NCBI GenBank assembly: GCA_963663215.1
Contig: OY760140.1
Location: 620,001-684,000, forward strand
Reading direction: 5' to 3'
DNA length: 64,000 bases
DNA from: BJGV01 sp003230615
GTDB lineage: Bacteria; Pseudomonadota; Gammaproteobacteria; Burkholderiales; Nitrosomonadaceae
Part shown: piece by piece, positions 17,559 through 25,403 of the stretch
How positions within the stretch are numbered: position 1 is the first letter of the stretch
Layout of the letters: each line of letters begins with the position of its first letter
Notes under the pieces: model-generated
Seen by the model: the letters and a program-made list of their open reading frames with translations, nothing else
Told to the model about the DNA's origin: nothing
The model's database searches: none
Program-made: the position numbers and the translations under genes

Positions 17559-18302
17559 ATGGACGAAAGCAAACTCGAACAGACGCTCGTGCTCATTAAA
17601 CCGGACGCACTTATGAATTCTTTAACAGGCTATATCCTTTCTACGCTTTCAGAATTTCACACGGGATTGCATTTATGCGGGGCCAAGATTGTACATGTTA
17701 GTAAAATGATCGCCGAAGAACATTATGCTGAACATCGGGAAAAGAATTTTTTTTCCTCACTTTTGGAATATATCATGGGACGTATCCACTATGCTGATGA
17801 ACCATGGAAGCAAAGAGTGATTGCAATTGTTTATCAAGGCCCGGATGCAATAAGAAAGATACGAGCTATTGTAGGTCCGACGCATCCCCTCGAAGCCAGG
17901 ATGAAAAAGCCAGGATGTATCCGTGCCCTGGGAACAGTGGTTCCTCTCAAAGATTCTGAAGACAATGTAATCGGTGAGCGTATGGACAACCTTATTCACG
18001 CTTCTGCAACAGATGATGATGCAGAACGAGAAATCAAGCTCTGGTTCAAACCGAATGATATGCCGCCGTTAATGCATGCTTATCCTTCGGAGTTTAGTGA
18101 GGACTTCTACTACTTGAAAGAGAACAGACTCTTTAAAACGCATGAACCAGATTGTATATGCATTCTTGCCTCTGGAGATATTGTCTGGAAGTCTGATCTA
18201 GAAACATTACAACAACTGAGCAAAGGTATTCCGTCATCAGTATCTCTTGAATCTGTTGTTGCTAAATACCTCGCAAATGAAGATCGGGCAGAAAATTGGT
18301 GA
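17559..18302 (+). CDS. Nucleoside-diphosphate-kinase-like protein with C-terminal extension
   Basis: 247 residues. An NDK fold occupies about residues 6-160: ATP-binding Lys14 in VLIKPDAL, QGPDAIRKIRAIVG, and the phosphohistidine candidate His147 in RMDNLIHASATDDDAEREI, close to the family NxxHxSD pattern. Residues about 50-75 and 120-140 are longer than in housekeeping NDK, and about 85 extra residues follow the domain. This makes it a divergent NDK-like protein, not the essential Ndk. AAGGAGAAA lies 7 bases before the ATG. It overlaps the next gene by 26 bp, so the two are probably translated together. Confidence 0.75.
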   Translation: MDESKLEQTLVLIKPDALMNSLTGYILSTLSEFHTGLHLCGAKIVHVSKMIAEEHYAEHREKNFFSSLLEYIMGRIHYADEPWKQRVIAIVYQGPDAIRKIRAIVGPTHPLEARMKKPGCIRALGTVVPLKDSEDNVIGERMDNLIHASATDDDAEREIKLWFKPNDMPPLMHAYPSEFSEDFYYLKENRLFKTHEPDCICILASGDIVWKSDLETLQQLSKGIPSSVSLESVVAKYLANEDRAENW

Positions 18303-18862
18303 GAGATCCGTGGAAATCATTAAATCCAGTGAATTCACAGAATATCTTGCTGAAAAAGTACATCAGACTAGCGATCCGGATGAAACATTTGGGCAGAAAC
18401 TATCAAGCGCCTTGATCACGATGGGCATTGTTAAACCAGATGAACAACAGCTTTCCTATGAAAAATGGTATAGCTTTACCAGAGGCGGAGCTGAAGTTTA
18501 TGTCGCTGCCGCTCAGGTGATTCTTGAAAAGAAAGGTAAGATAGAGGCGCGACCATTCGTTGCTAAAGCGATTATCGCTGGTAATGAAAGTATGAAACAG
18601 ACGCTCGAACGGCGGACAATGCTCGCATCTTTTAATATTCTTGTTCCCGACCTTCAATTTTATCAACGATATGAGAACTGATGGTAAGCATGTCTACTAT
18701 GTAGACTTTGGATGGGATTTGTGGAATCCTGGCAAACATCCTGTTGACAATGCTTATAGAACTCTCATCAAGTTTGTTGAGCAATATCTACATCACTTAA
18801 AAGATACTGTGGTGCAAAATTATCAACAAAATTTCCAGAATTTATCAACCCAGTCGCCATAA
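18277..18862 (+). pseudogene. Unrecognised partner of the NDK-like gene, with a frameshift
   Basis: The first frame (from the ATG at 18277 to 18681) reads MKIGQKIGERSVEIIKSSEF..YQRYEN; a second frame to 18862 continues sensibly with DGKHVYYVDFGWDLWNPGKH..RTLIKFVEQYL. One base near 18670-18685 separates them, so the intended product is about 195 residues. I do not recognise the family. The overlap with the NDK-like gene suggests that the pair acts together. Repeat C remnant AAAGAGGGGTAGGTACTAC follows at about 18870. Confidence 0.5.
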
Positions 18863-18940
18863 TTGAAGAAAGTAAAGAGGGGTAGGTACTACATTGCACT
18901 TAGTTGCCATAAGCAAACGTCTGCTATGTGCCAAAAGCCG

Positions 18941-19080
18941 AAAGTCGCGTCTATCGCAGTCCAATAGCATCCAATCAAAGCCAATGAATTTGTTGGTAAA
19001 TTTGTTGGTATCTTTAAAATAGAAAAAACATAGATCAGCCTGTGGTGGTGGTTATAGGCTACTATTCGATTCCCGCCGAC
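18941..19080 (+). repeat. Repeat B (att-like) with core
   Basis: A full B copy carrying one extra TCCAA block (AGCATCCAATCAAAGCCAAT) and TTTGTTGGTAAA / TTTGTTGGTATC arm repeats. The core TTCGATTCCCGCCGAC has one change. Confidence 0.85.
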
Positions 19081-19083
19081 CGT

Positions 19084-19115
19084 GATCGTCTGCTTTGTGA
19101 CAAAAGCGGACATTC
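19084..19115 (+). repeat. Palindromic repeat A
   Basis: A good copy 3 bp after the core, with TGTGACAAAA in the loop. Confidence 0.8.
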
Positions 19116-19134
19116 AAAACGTGTGGAATTCAGA

Positions 19135-19429
19135 TTAAATAAAATCGTAAAGTTCTTCTTCTGTTAAGTTGCTTATCTTACCTTCGCTGTTTTTTTCTAA
19201 ATCCATCTGCATACATGTTGCCAACACCTAGAATCCAATGACAATATATCTCAATAACAATGCGTAACTCACTATCATTTATCGTATCCTTCAAAATTGT
19301 CATAGTGCATGAATTCTCATCTTCGACTATCTTCTCTTCTTGGTAATCTTCTAATTGAGAAAGTTCAGTGAAAGATTTTCTCTTAATTTCAGAAAGATAT
19401 TTTTCAGATAATTTGTTTATTTCTTTCAT
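19135..19429 (-). pseudogene. Small hypothetical protein, frameshifted in an A-run
   Basis: The frame from 19429 reads MKEINKLSEKYLSEIKRK..ELRIVIEIYCHWILGVGNMYADGFRK. At the A7 run near 19190 it shifts to QRR-stop, while the other frame continues NSEGKISNLTEEELYDFI to a stop at 19135. The joined protein of about 97 residues has a plausible end, so the indel is probably secondary. No signal or named domain is seen. It might be a small immunity-like or nucleotide-associated protein, but nothing supports a choice. Confidence 0.5.
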
Positions 19430-19582
19430 AATTTATTTGCTGATCCACCTAGTATCTGTTTTATCCATAACTGGAATCCGTTATTAAAACAATTAGGTTC
19501 ACCTATATAACGGGGCATTGAGTGTTAGGTTTACCTATTCAATGGAGTATTGAGTGGGGATACTTAGGTTATAAAGAAACTT

Positions 19583-19613
19583 GAGTTCCTGCTTTGTGCC
19601 AAAAGCGGTCATT
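19583..19613 (+). repeat. Palindromic repeat A
   Basis: GAGTTCCTGCTTTGTGCC..AAAGCGGTCATT, a slightly mismatched copy downstream of the cold-shock gene. Confidence 0.7.
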
Positions 19614-19693
19614 TGTCAGTAACGGCGTGAGCTTTGGAACGGCGAAAAGCAGCATGGATCAGTTGATCCGCATAAACTCTTCCATCAAACAAG

Positions 19694-19724
19694 AAGCTCG
19701 GCACAAAAGTGCCGAGCTTTTTAT
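19694..19724 (+). terminator. Strong hairpin with T-run after the cold-shock gene
   Basis: AAGCTCGGCAC-AAAA-GTGCCGAGCTT is followed by TTTAT on the + strand and an A/T-mixed flank on the minus strand. It lies 17 bp past the stop of the cold-shock gene, so it can end that transcript and also any + strand reading. Confidence 0.8.
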
Positions 19725-19740
19725 CAAATCAAGAAACCGA

Positions 19741-19944
19741 TCAAGAAGCTTGTATATTCGATGCCTGCTTGCCCTTTTGACCTTGCGTTACGTCAAAGGT
19801 AATTTTTTGACCCTCAGTCAGTGTCTTAAAACCATTCATATTGATTGCGGAAAAGTGCGCGAACAAATCTTCGCCACCATCATCAGGTGTAACAAACCCG
19901 AAACCTTTTGAATCGTTAAACCATTTAACTGTACCTGTTGCCAT
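19741..19944 (-). CDS. Cold-shock domain protein (CspA family)
   Basis: 67 residues, the usual length. RNP1 is KGFGFVTP and RNP2 is DLFAHFSAI (V more often at the second position). GTVKWFNDSKGFGF opens the first strand. It binds single-stranded RNA and DNA and unfolds mRNA structure. GGAAG lies 8 bases before the ATG. The region upstream of the start holds seven 10-bp repeats (20011-20080), which would lie in or next to its leader. It is the only real gene of this module besides the frameshifted small gene. Confidence 0.95.
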   Translation of the reverse strand: MATGTVKWFNDSKGFGFVTPDDGGEDLFAHFSAINMNGFKTLTEGQKITFDVTQGQKGKQASNIQAS

Positions 19945-20010
19945 GTGATTACTTCCTTTTTAAAAATAACGGGAAAAATTCCCGAAAAACTATCTGAATC
20001 GAAGTTTTCA

Positions 20011-20080
20011 CACTGATTCACACGGATTCACACGGATTCACACGGATTCACACGGATTCACACGGAATAACACGGAATGA
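20011..20080 (+). repeat. Seven 10-bp tandem repeats upstream of the cold-shock gene
   Basis: Units CACTGATTCA, four copies of CACGGATTCA, then CACGGAATAA and CACGGAATGA. The period equals about one helical turn, and the array lies 67-136 bp before the csp start codon. Confidence 0.9.
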
Positions 20081-20159
20081 CAGTACTGCAAAAGCTTTGA
20101 AACAAATAGCTTTAACTTATTTACTCCGATTGTGACCAGAAGTAAAGAGAATTCGAAAA

Positions 20160-20245
20160 TATGAATTGGAGAAAGGAAAGAGAGGCAGGTGCTGCATTGA
20201 TAGGGGAGCGGGTTAATTCAATACTAGGTGTACCACCCCCTATCT
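20160..20245 (+). repeat. Repeat C
   Basis: GAATTGGAGAAAGGAAAGAG, then GGTGCTGCATTGATAGGGG, then CAATACTAGGTGTACC. The unit has the same segment order as the copies at 44510 and 57543. Confidence 0.7.
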
Positions 20246-20300
20246 TAAAGAAATCTAAAGAAGTATGCAGAATTCAGCTGAGCGTAGATTCATCCCTTTA

Positions 20301-20433
20301 GTCCAATATGGTCTCATGCCATCCTATTGAATCCAGAATTTTATGGGGCAACTTTGGGGGAAACATCGAAACATTGAAATGTGTATAGTATGTGTTAATG
20401 GTCATTCCAGCTTGTTATTCGATTCCCGCCGCC
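20301..20433 (+). repeat. Diverged att-like unit with exact core
   Basis: TCCAATATGG..CCTATTGAATCC, then GGGGCAACTTTGGGGGAA-type arms, then TTCGATTCCCGCCGCC exact. The arms belong to neither B nor B', so a third arm type may exist. An open frame starts 11 bp after the core. Confidence 0.6.
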
Positions 20434-20443
20434 CGGATGAAAA

Positions 20444-20608
20444 ATGAAAAAACTACTACTAACATTAATGCTAGCTATTGTGAGTAGTAGTGTGATGGCA
20501 GAGTGGGTTTTGTATGGATTTAGCAATGGCAGTAAAAAAGGAATCATAATTACCGTTTACGCTGATCCTGCCATCCTTATTAAGTCAGGAAATACGGGAC
20601 GGTTATAA
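20444..20608 (+). pseudogene. Truncated adhesin-E-like secreted protein
   Basis: 54 codons: signal MKKLLLTLMLAIVSSSVMA, then EWVLYGFSNGSKKG and VYADPAILIKSGNT before an early stop. It resembles the start of the 140-residue proteins at 59296 and 63041 (Sec signal, W, then a Y.D..T....N motif) but lacks the second half. It probably remains as a fragment after a frameshift. Confidence 0.5.
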
Positions 20609-20639
20609 TGCCACATAACCTACTTAAGGAGATAATAAA

Positions 20640-20801
20640 ATGTCTAATGGCGAATTTGGAGGAATAGAAACTAAATTAAATAGTATGAGCTATAAATTGG
20701 ATTCCATGGAACGTAAAATTAATGACCTTGAAAGTCTTATGCGACAGATACTAAGTAAAGTAGACAATGTAGACTATTCTGTCTCTCAGCTTAGATTATA
20801 A
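20640..20801 (+). CDS. Small coiled-coil protein
   Basis: 53 residues, MSNGEFGGIETKL.., with regular hydrophobic spacing through DSMERKINDLESLMRQILSK, so a short dimeric coiled coil is likely. AAGGAG is placed 9 bases before the ATG, which is good support for translation. No family is recognised. Confidence 0.55.
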   Translation: MSNGEFGGIETKLNSMSYKLDSMERKINDLESLMRQILSKVDNVDYSVSQLRL

Positions 20802-21129
20802 ATTGGGATAGTGGCTAGTTTTTGCCAACGGGAGGATTGGTTCTTAGTTACGCCTATATCTGCTAAGATCAAAGTATCATCATGGGACTTTGATTTTCTG
20901 TCCCCACCTTTGGTTATTGTTTTGGGGATTAACTCGCCCGCCCTTCTTTCTGCCCTTACCTTAATCTCAGCAGCCCACTACTGCTATTCCTACTATTTTC
21001 ACCAATCCGACATAAGCATCCTTTTCAATATTTCTATTTGCGCCACCTACTATGGAAGCATATAGTCATGCTTTAGGGTGAATAGTTCAATAGCAACTGC
21101 ATATAAATTATGAGATGAGGCGTGAATAA

Positions 21130-21327
21130 GTGCAGAAGGCAATAATTATCATAGGATTGGCAATTGTATTAATCGGGGTTCTTTATCCCTATCTTCGCAA
21201 GTTTCCTTTTGGACAATTGCCTGGTGACATTTTCTATAAGTCAGATAACTTATCTTTTGTATTTCCCATAGTCACCTGCATTATCATCAGCATTATTCTG
21301 ACAGTTATTTGGAATTTGTTTCGATGA
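21130..21327 (+). CDS. DUF2905 family small membrane protein
   Basis: 65 residues matching DUF2905 end to end: a first helix (AIIIIGLAIVLIGVLYPYL), the conserved loop RKFPFGQLPGDIFYKSDN, and a second helix (FVFPIVTCIIISIILTVIW). The start codon is GTG. The family is very widespread and of unknown function. Confidence 0.85.
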   Translation: MQKAIIIIGLAIVLIGVLYPYLRKFPFGQLPGDIFYKSDNLSFVFPIVTCIIISIILTVIWNLFR

Positions 21328-21424
21328 ACCTAAACTTTATCTAAGAAAAAACTATGACGTTTCATAATTGGGGTTTCCTTTGTCGGCGTTTTATCAGAAA
21401 GTGCCTTGGTAACAACTGACTTTC

Positions 21425-21628
21425 ATGAATGAAGAAAAACTGACGTACATAATCATCACAGCGATCTTTATTGTATTAATTAATACAATCATTCAAATAC
21501 ACAGGGAACGAAAAGGTGATCTGCTTAAAGAGTCAAAATATTCTACTGAACGATCCTACCGCTTTCACAATTTTGGGCGTAGACTAGGTATTGCTTGTAG
21601 GAAATTCTGCACCCTAAAGAAATATTAG
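21425..21628 (+). CDS. Small single-helix membrane protein
   Basis: 67 residues: one N-terminal membrane helix (YIIITAIFIVLINTIIQI) then a basic cytoplasmic tail (SYRFHNFGRRLGIACRKFC). It lies 8 bp upstream of the next secreted-protein gene, on the same strand. No family is recognised. Confidence 0.45.
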   Translation: MNEEKLTYIIITAIFIVLINTIIQIHRERKGDLLKESKYSTERSYRFHNFGRRLGIACRKFCTLKKY

Positions 21629-21636
21629 GAGGCAAA

Positions 21637-21957
21637 ATGACTAAGATATTTACATTTATACTTCTACTTTTTTCCATCGTAGCACTTATGTTTGTTTTTT
21701 CTTCTGCTGTAGCTTATGCAGGCCCACCCATACTAATAGATCCACAAACGGGGAAGTACCTCGGTACTTTATCTGCAAATCCGTATGATCCAGATTCAGT
21801 GAGCAATCCTACTGGGCAGTACGGATCTCCATATTCACAAGATTCGATAAATAACCCTGTCGGAGAATATGGATCGCCTTATAGCGACAAGAGCATTAAT
21901 AACCCTTATGCTACTAACGCCCCCATTATTATTGATACAGATGGATATGATTACTAA
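21637..21957 (+). CDS. Secreted protein with NPxGxYGSPYS repeats
   Basis: 106 residues: signal peptide ending AVAYA, then GPPILIDPQTGKYLGTLSAN, and imperfect repeats around NPTGQYGSPYSQDSINNP and NPVGEYGSPYSDKSINNP. Such Tyr/Asn/Pro/Ser-rich repeat tails occur in many gammaproteobacterial exported proteins of unknown role. AGGAGG lies 5 bases before the ATG. Confidence 0.75.
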   Translation: MTKIFTFILLLFSIVALMFVFSSAVAYAGPPILIDPQTGKYLGTLSANPYDPDSVSNPTGQYGSPYSQDSINNPVGEYGSPYSDKSINNPYATNAPIIIDTDGYDY

Positions 21958-21966
21958 GAGCCACGA

Positions 21967-22077
21967 ATGGAAGAATTCTTAAATGATATAGAATTCATAG
22001 ATTTTATGAGCTATAAAGCTGCTGCGATTATCGCTATGGCATTTTTTGTGGCCTTATTGATGGGTGACAAGAACTAA
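21967..22077 (+). CDS. Tiny membrane protein
   Basis: 36 residues, MEEFLNDIEFIDFMSYK then the helix AAAIIAMAFFVALLMG and DKN. It directly follows the secreted-protein gene by 9 bp. A decayed relative with EFIDFIIYKN lies just downstream (22118-22213), which supports coding. Confidence 0.5.
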   Translation: MEEFLNDIEFIDFMSYKAAAIIAMAFFVALLMGDKN

Positions 22078-22117
22078 GGCCGAACAACTAAGGTGATTAC
22101 TAGGCCACCCTATTTAG

Positions 22118-22213
22118 GAAAGAAAAACGGAATTTATAGATTTTATTATCTACAAAAACATTTTCTTGGTCTGTCTTGCTTTTGTGTATGGGCTTATTGC
22201 TGGGCTTAGATAA
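22118..22213 (+). pseudogene. Startless relative of the tiny membrane protein
   Basis: The frame reads ..TEFIDFIIYKNIFLVCLAF.. and ends VYGLIAGLR; it aligns with EFIDFMSYKAAAIIAMAFF upstream. There is no start codon after the preceding stop. It is probably a duplicate that has decayed. Confidence 0.45.
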
Positions 22214-22260
22214 TTATTAGGACTGGTTAACTGCGGCAACCACACTTACAAACGCTTTTT

Positions 22261-22292
22261 GAGTGTCCGCTTTGTGCCAAAAGCGAACATTC
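22261..22292 (+). repeat. Palindromic repeat A
   Basis: A near-consensus copy with one mismatch (GCGAACATTC). Confidence 0.85.
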
Positions 22293-22696
22293 GTGATAGT
22301 CTAGGCGCATCTTTTATTAGATACAAAATCTCCCTGACTTATGTCGAGGTTTTTCTATTTGCTACTCCCTTATGCTTTTGTCTTTCTCCGTGAGAATCTA
22401 AGTCCAGCAAGACCGGTGCCTAAAAGGGTGAGGGTTACAAAACATCTCAGATAGCAATTATTCCATCATGATTACTTGGCCATCGTTGTAGTCGTGGATG
22501 GCATCCGAAACCTGTAGCCATATATAATTGGTACTTATAAATATTTGCAAGTTAGTTTTTATTCATAACTGAATATCCGTTATGGGTAGAAACTCGTTTT
22601 TCGCTAAACGCTACTTTGCGCTAATAGTTGTTACTCAAATAAATCATCATTGCAGGTTCGGCTTACTATATTTAGCAGGGTAATATAGCTAAACTC
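22293..22696. other. Gene-free stretch
   Basis: AT-rich, with no convincing frame, hairpin or repeat on either strand apart from the A copy at its left edge and the B' remnant at its right. Confidence 0.5.
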
Positions 22697-22770
22697 TATT
22701 CGCTGGCTATTTTTTAGCTAATATTATGATTGGTAAGGTATTAACAGACATGAGTTCGATTTCCGCCGCC
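22697..22770 (+). repeat. Repeat B', right part with core
   Basis: CGCTGGCTATTTTTTAGC, ATTATGATTGGTAAGGTATT, then the core TTCGATTTCCGCCGCC. The TCCAA and GGGGGTA parts are missing. Confidence 0.75.
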
Positions 22771-23014
22771 TAGCCTATTTCATCCCAATGTTCGGAGTTT
22801 CCGAATGCCTTTGACAAACTTATTTCATAGGTATACGCTTTATTTGCCGTCTTAAATCAGACGGTCAGATCGTGACTGATGCGAACCGGTCAGGAACGGT
22901 GCAAAAAGGAAGTTAATAGAGTTAGTGAAACGCCATACTGTCTAATTTTTTAGAGGCAATCCTTTTAAGAGGGGGGTTCTATAGACGGAAATCACTATAT
23001 CACTACAGTTTCAT

Positions 23015-23125
23015 CCAAACGCTGCGGTGCTAATGCACTGGCATACGTCGCAGTAACGCGACGAAATGAGGCCACATTAATGTGGCGATCCTGCAAAGCC
23101 CTACGATCATCGTGGGGCTTTGCGT
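23015..23125 (+). other. Cluster of hairpins, possible structured RNA or terminator
   Basis: Four stems follow each other: GTGC-TAAT-GCAC; GTCGCAGTAACGCGAC; GCCACATTAATGTGGC (perfect 16-bp palindrome, 23071-23086); and GCAAAGCCC..GGGCTTTGC with an inner ACGA/TCGT pair (23092-23122). The last is followed by GTTTGTG rather than a pure T-run. 22771-23246 has no convincing gene, so the structures are unexplained by coding sequence. I do not match them to a named RNA family. Confidence 0.5.
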
Positions 23126-23246
23126 TTGTGTGGACAGCATAGAAATAATGTTGCTATCTAGTGATTAGCAATCACTTACACAGGCTCTGTTCCGAGAAGT
23201 GTTTTTGTTGTTACCTGAATGTCTGCTTTATCAAAAAACAGATTAG

Positions 23247-23392
23247 TGCATTTAGCTTCCAATACAGTCCCATAACAGCCAATCATTAAGGGGGTATTAT
23301 TGGGGGTATCTTAAGGAAATTGGAGCGGCTATTCTGTAGACAATGCTATGATTAGTAAGTAATTAATAGACATTGGTTAGATTCCCGCTGCC
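23247..23392 (+). repeat. Repeat B' (att-like) with core
   Basis: TTTAGCTTCCAATACAGTCC, ACAGCCAATCATT, then GGGGGTATTATT / GGGGGTATCTTA 12 bp apart, and the core TTAGATTCCCGCTGCC. Confidence 0.8.
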
Positions 23393-23399
23393 TAAGATT

Positions 23400-23431
23400 G
23401 AGTATCTACTTTGTACCAAAAGCGGCCATTC
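23400..23431 (+). repeat. Palindromic repeat A
   Basis: A copy with GTACCAAAA loop 7 bp after the core (linker TAAGATT). Confidence 0.75.
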
Positions 23432-23646
23432 GCTCAAATGCAGCAATGCAGGTATTAAGGTTAGTAGGTTCCTTGTTTTTGCGGTATATGTAGGGGATGT
23501 AAACGCTAATGCCCCGGTGGGGGTGTGCCTATTATTACTAGGGAAGAACACCCTTAAGGTGTAATATTGTAAGACTCATCTAGTGATCACATTCTCTTGA
23601 ACTTTAAGTCTATACGTACCTTCATCCTTTAATCTGGGAAATTTCT

Positions 23647-23875
23647 ATGGTTGCGGCAAAAAAAGCAAGTAAGGCACAAAAGAAGGCTAAAGTATCTGCC
23701 AAAAAGAAGGTTGCCGCATCCGCCAAAAAAAAGGTTGCAGCGTCTAAGAAGCCCTCAACAGAATATTTTGGATTTCTTATACGACACCCACCAAGTACAG
23801 GAACGAATGATAAATCGAGAAATAGGGGCGCAGATCGTACACGAAGTACCGGTTCAAATAGCAGAGGAAGATAAC
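23647..23875 (+). pseudogene. Lysine/alanine-rich histone-like protein, frame-shifted
   Basis: The first frame starts MVAAKKASKAQKKAKVSAK and has tandem SAKKKVAA repeats like the C-terminal tails of bacterial H1-like proteins. After KKP it becomes unlikely, while the neighbouring frame continues SPQQNILDFLYDTHQVQERM and INREIGAQIVHEVPVQIAEE to a stop at 23878. One base near 23750 separates the two. The joined product of about 76 residues would be a basic DNA-binding N-terminus with an acidic tail. Confidence 0.5.
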
Positions 23876-24015
23876 TGACTCTAAGTGAGTTTAACGATGA
23901 AACTTAAGGAATACCAAGATGATTATTGCGAGTTAGCTCAGCGGCTAGTAAAATCTCGTGCCAGCTTACGTTGTTAGGCTTATAACGGACCCGGACAAGA
24001 AACTAGACAAAAATA

Positions 24016-24194
24016 TTAAGCTGCAATTCCATGCCGCGGTAGTACGTCATTCAGTAAGGCAAAGCGGCGAGCTTGCAGTGCGTCGTGAAAATATTTCCAG
24101 TTACACTTCAAGAATGTATCATTCCACTTAAATTCTTCATCTAAATACTCCACCTCTAGGTTGTTAAATATCACGCTTGCGTCTTGGAATCAGG
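24016..24194 (-). pseudogene. C-terminal fragment of an unknown protein
   Basis: An open frame of 58 codons with strongly protein-like composition: VIFNNLEVEYLDEEFKWNDT, FLKCNWKYFHDALQARRFAL, LNDVLPRHGIAA, stop at 24016. A stop stands immediately upstream and no start is present, so the 5' part is gone. I do not recognise the family. Confidence 0.45.
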
Positions 24195-24318
24195 TGGTTG
24201 CAGGGTGAGTGGGGTATTGACTGAGTTTTGTTATGATTGGGACAATTAACTTGTCAGTATTTACCAATGCAGTATAAAGACCCTAAGCGAACTTTAAGTT
24301 TGAACGGATTTTAAAAAA

Positions 24319-24852
24319 ATGCTTCACTTGCAGGTTTTTACTGACGGTAGTGTTAACATTAAGTTAAAGGTTGGGTATGGCGCTTACTTCGTGGTATCTG
24401 ACCTGAACGTGTCTATAGACTCGCTTAAAGATACGGTGAAAGTGAAGCGTTTTGTGCAAACCAGCTCGACTAAATTGGAATTGCAAACTTTGTTGTGGGC
24501 ACTGGGTGAAACGGTCGCTTTGGCTAACAGAAGCGATATGGTTTTGACGGTTTATACAGATTCTCAAAATATTATTAGTCTGCCGGGGAGGCGTGACCGT
24601 CTTGAGCAAAGAAATTATTTCTCTAGTAAAAACAAACGACTGAATAATTATGATCTATACCAGGAATTTTACCGATTGACCTCTAGGTTAAATTGCGGGT
24701 TTGTTAAGGTAGTAGGCCATCAGGCATCTAGCAAGAAAGATAAGATTGATAGACTCTTTGGTTTGGTTGATCAGGCATCTAGGCGTGCGTTACGAGAAGA
24801 TTTTTGCGTACGGCGCGGGGGCGTTAATGTGAATGGTAGTGCACTATTATAA
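24319..24852 (+). CDS. RNase H-like nuclease
   Basis: 177 residues with the RNase H carboxylates in order: Asp9 (VFTDGS), Glu54 (TKLELQTLLWAL), Asp81 (YTDSQNI) and Asp151 (LVDQASRRAL), plus the GHQ segment near residue 134. That spacing suits an active RNase H1-type domain cleaving RNA in RNA-DNA hybrids. It is somewhat longer than housekeeping RnhA and has no N-terminal hybrid-binding domain, so it is a divergent accessory copy. It is the main gene of its module (23392-25219). Confidence 0.8.
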   Translation: MLHLQVFTDGSVNIKLKVGYGAYFVVSDLNVSIDSLKDTVKVKRFVQTSSTKLELQTLLWALGETVALANRSDMVLTVYTDSQNIISLPGRRDRLEQRNYFSSKNKRLNNYDLYQEFYRLTSRLNCGFVKVVGHQASSKKDKIDRLFGLVDQASRRALREDFCVRRGGVNVNGSALL

Positions 24853-25042
24853 GTTCGATAACGACCTAAAGCTCTCCTTCTCGGAAAATCCGTTTTAGGT
24901 AAAAATAGACATTCGTCGTTTAGGGAAGGAGCGGACAAGCTCAAGTTATTGTTCTCAGGCACTGACTTCAACCTTATAAATTTTGCGTGCAAACAGATGA
25001 TGGAAATAATCACAGTCTTTAGTTGTCAGTCCAGTCATCCAT

Positions 25043-25219
25043 GAATGGATACTTTGTGCCAAAATCGGACATTCATATTTAGTTTCCAATACAACCCAGT
25101 AACAGCCAATCATTCTGGGGGTATTATTGGGGGTACGTCAAAGAAATCTGGCCAGCTATTTATTTAATAATAGTTAGATTAATAAGTAATTATGAGGCTC
25201 TGGTTAGGTTTTCGTCGCC
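25043..25219 (+). repeat. Repeat A joined to repeat B' with weak core
   Basis: A (25043-25074) is followed without a gap by B': TTTAGTTTCCAATACAACCC, AGCCAATCATT, GGGGGTATTATT / GGGGGTACGTCA, and a degenerate core TTAGGTTTTCGTCGCC. 24853-25042 holds nothing else. Confidence 0.8.
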
Positions 25220-25244
25220 GATGATACAGAGTATTATCTGTATG

Positions 25245-25350
25245 TTATTTGAAAGGATTGATATTTCCTAAAATCCAAGTTGCCACAAGAAATACTATTA
25301 CCGGGATTATTAGACCAAATGCCAAGACATAAAAAAATTTGTTTAATCAT
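25245..25350 (-). pseudogene. Frameshifted copy of a 34-residue membrane protein
   Basis: Nearly identical to the intact small gene at 44988-45092. Here the run after ATGATTAAACAAA has 7 T on the coding strand instead of 6, which breaks the frame after MIKQIF. The remainder (VLAFGLIIPVIVFLVATWIL, GNINPFK) is intact in the shifted frame. Confidence 0.6.
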
Positions 25351-25403
25351 GATTATTTCAATTTAGCCGAATCAGTGTATTCATATTTTAATGAGATTAT
25401 TAG

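Noticed and set aside
22880..22925. 4.5S (SRP) RNA-like string CCGGTCAGGAACGG..AAAAAGGAAG
   Set aside because: It lacks the CAGGTCCGGAAGGAAGCAGC core and has no long pairing stem around it.
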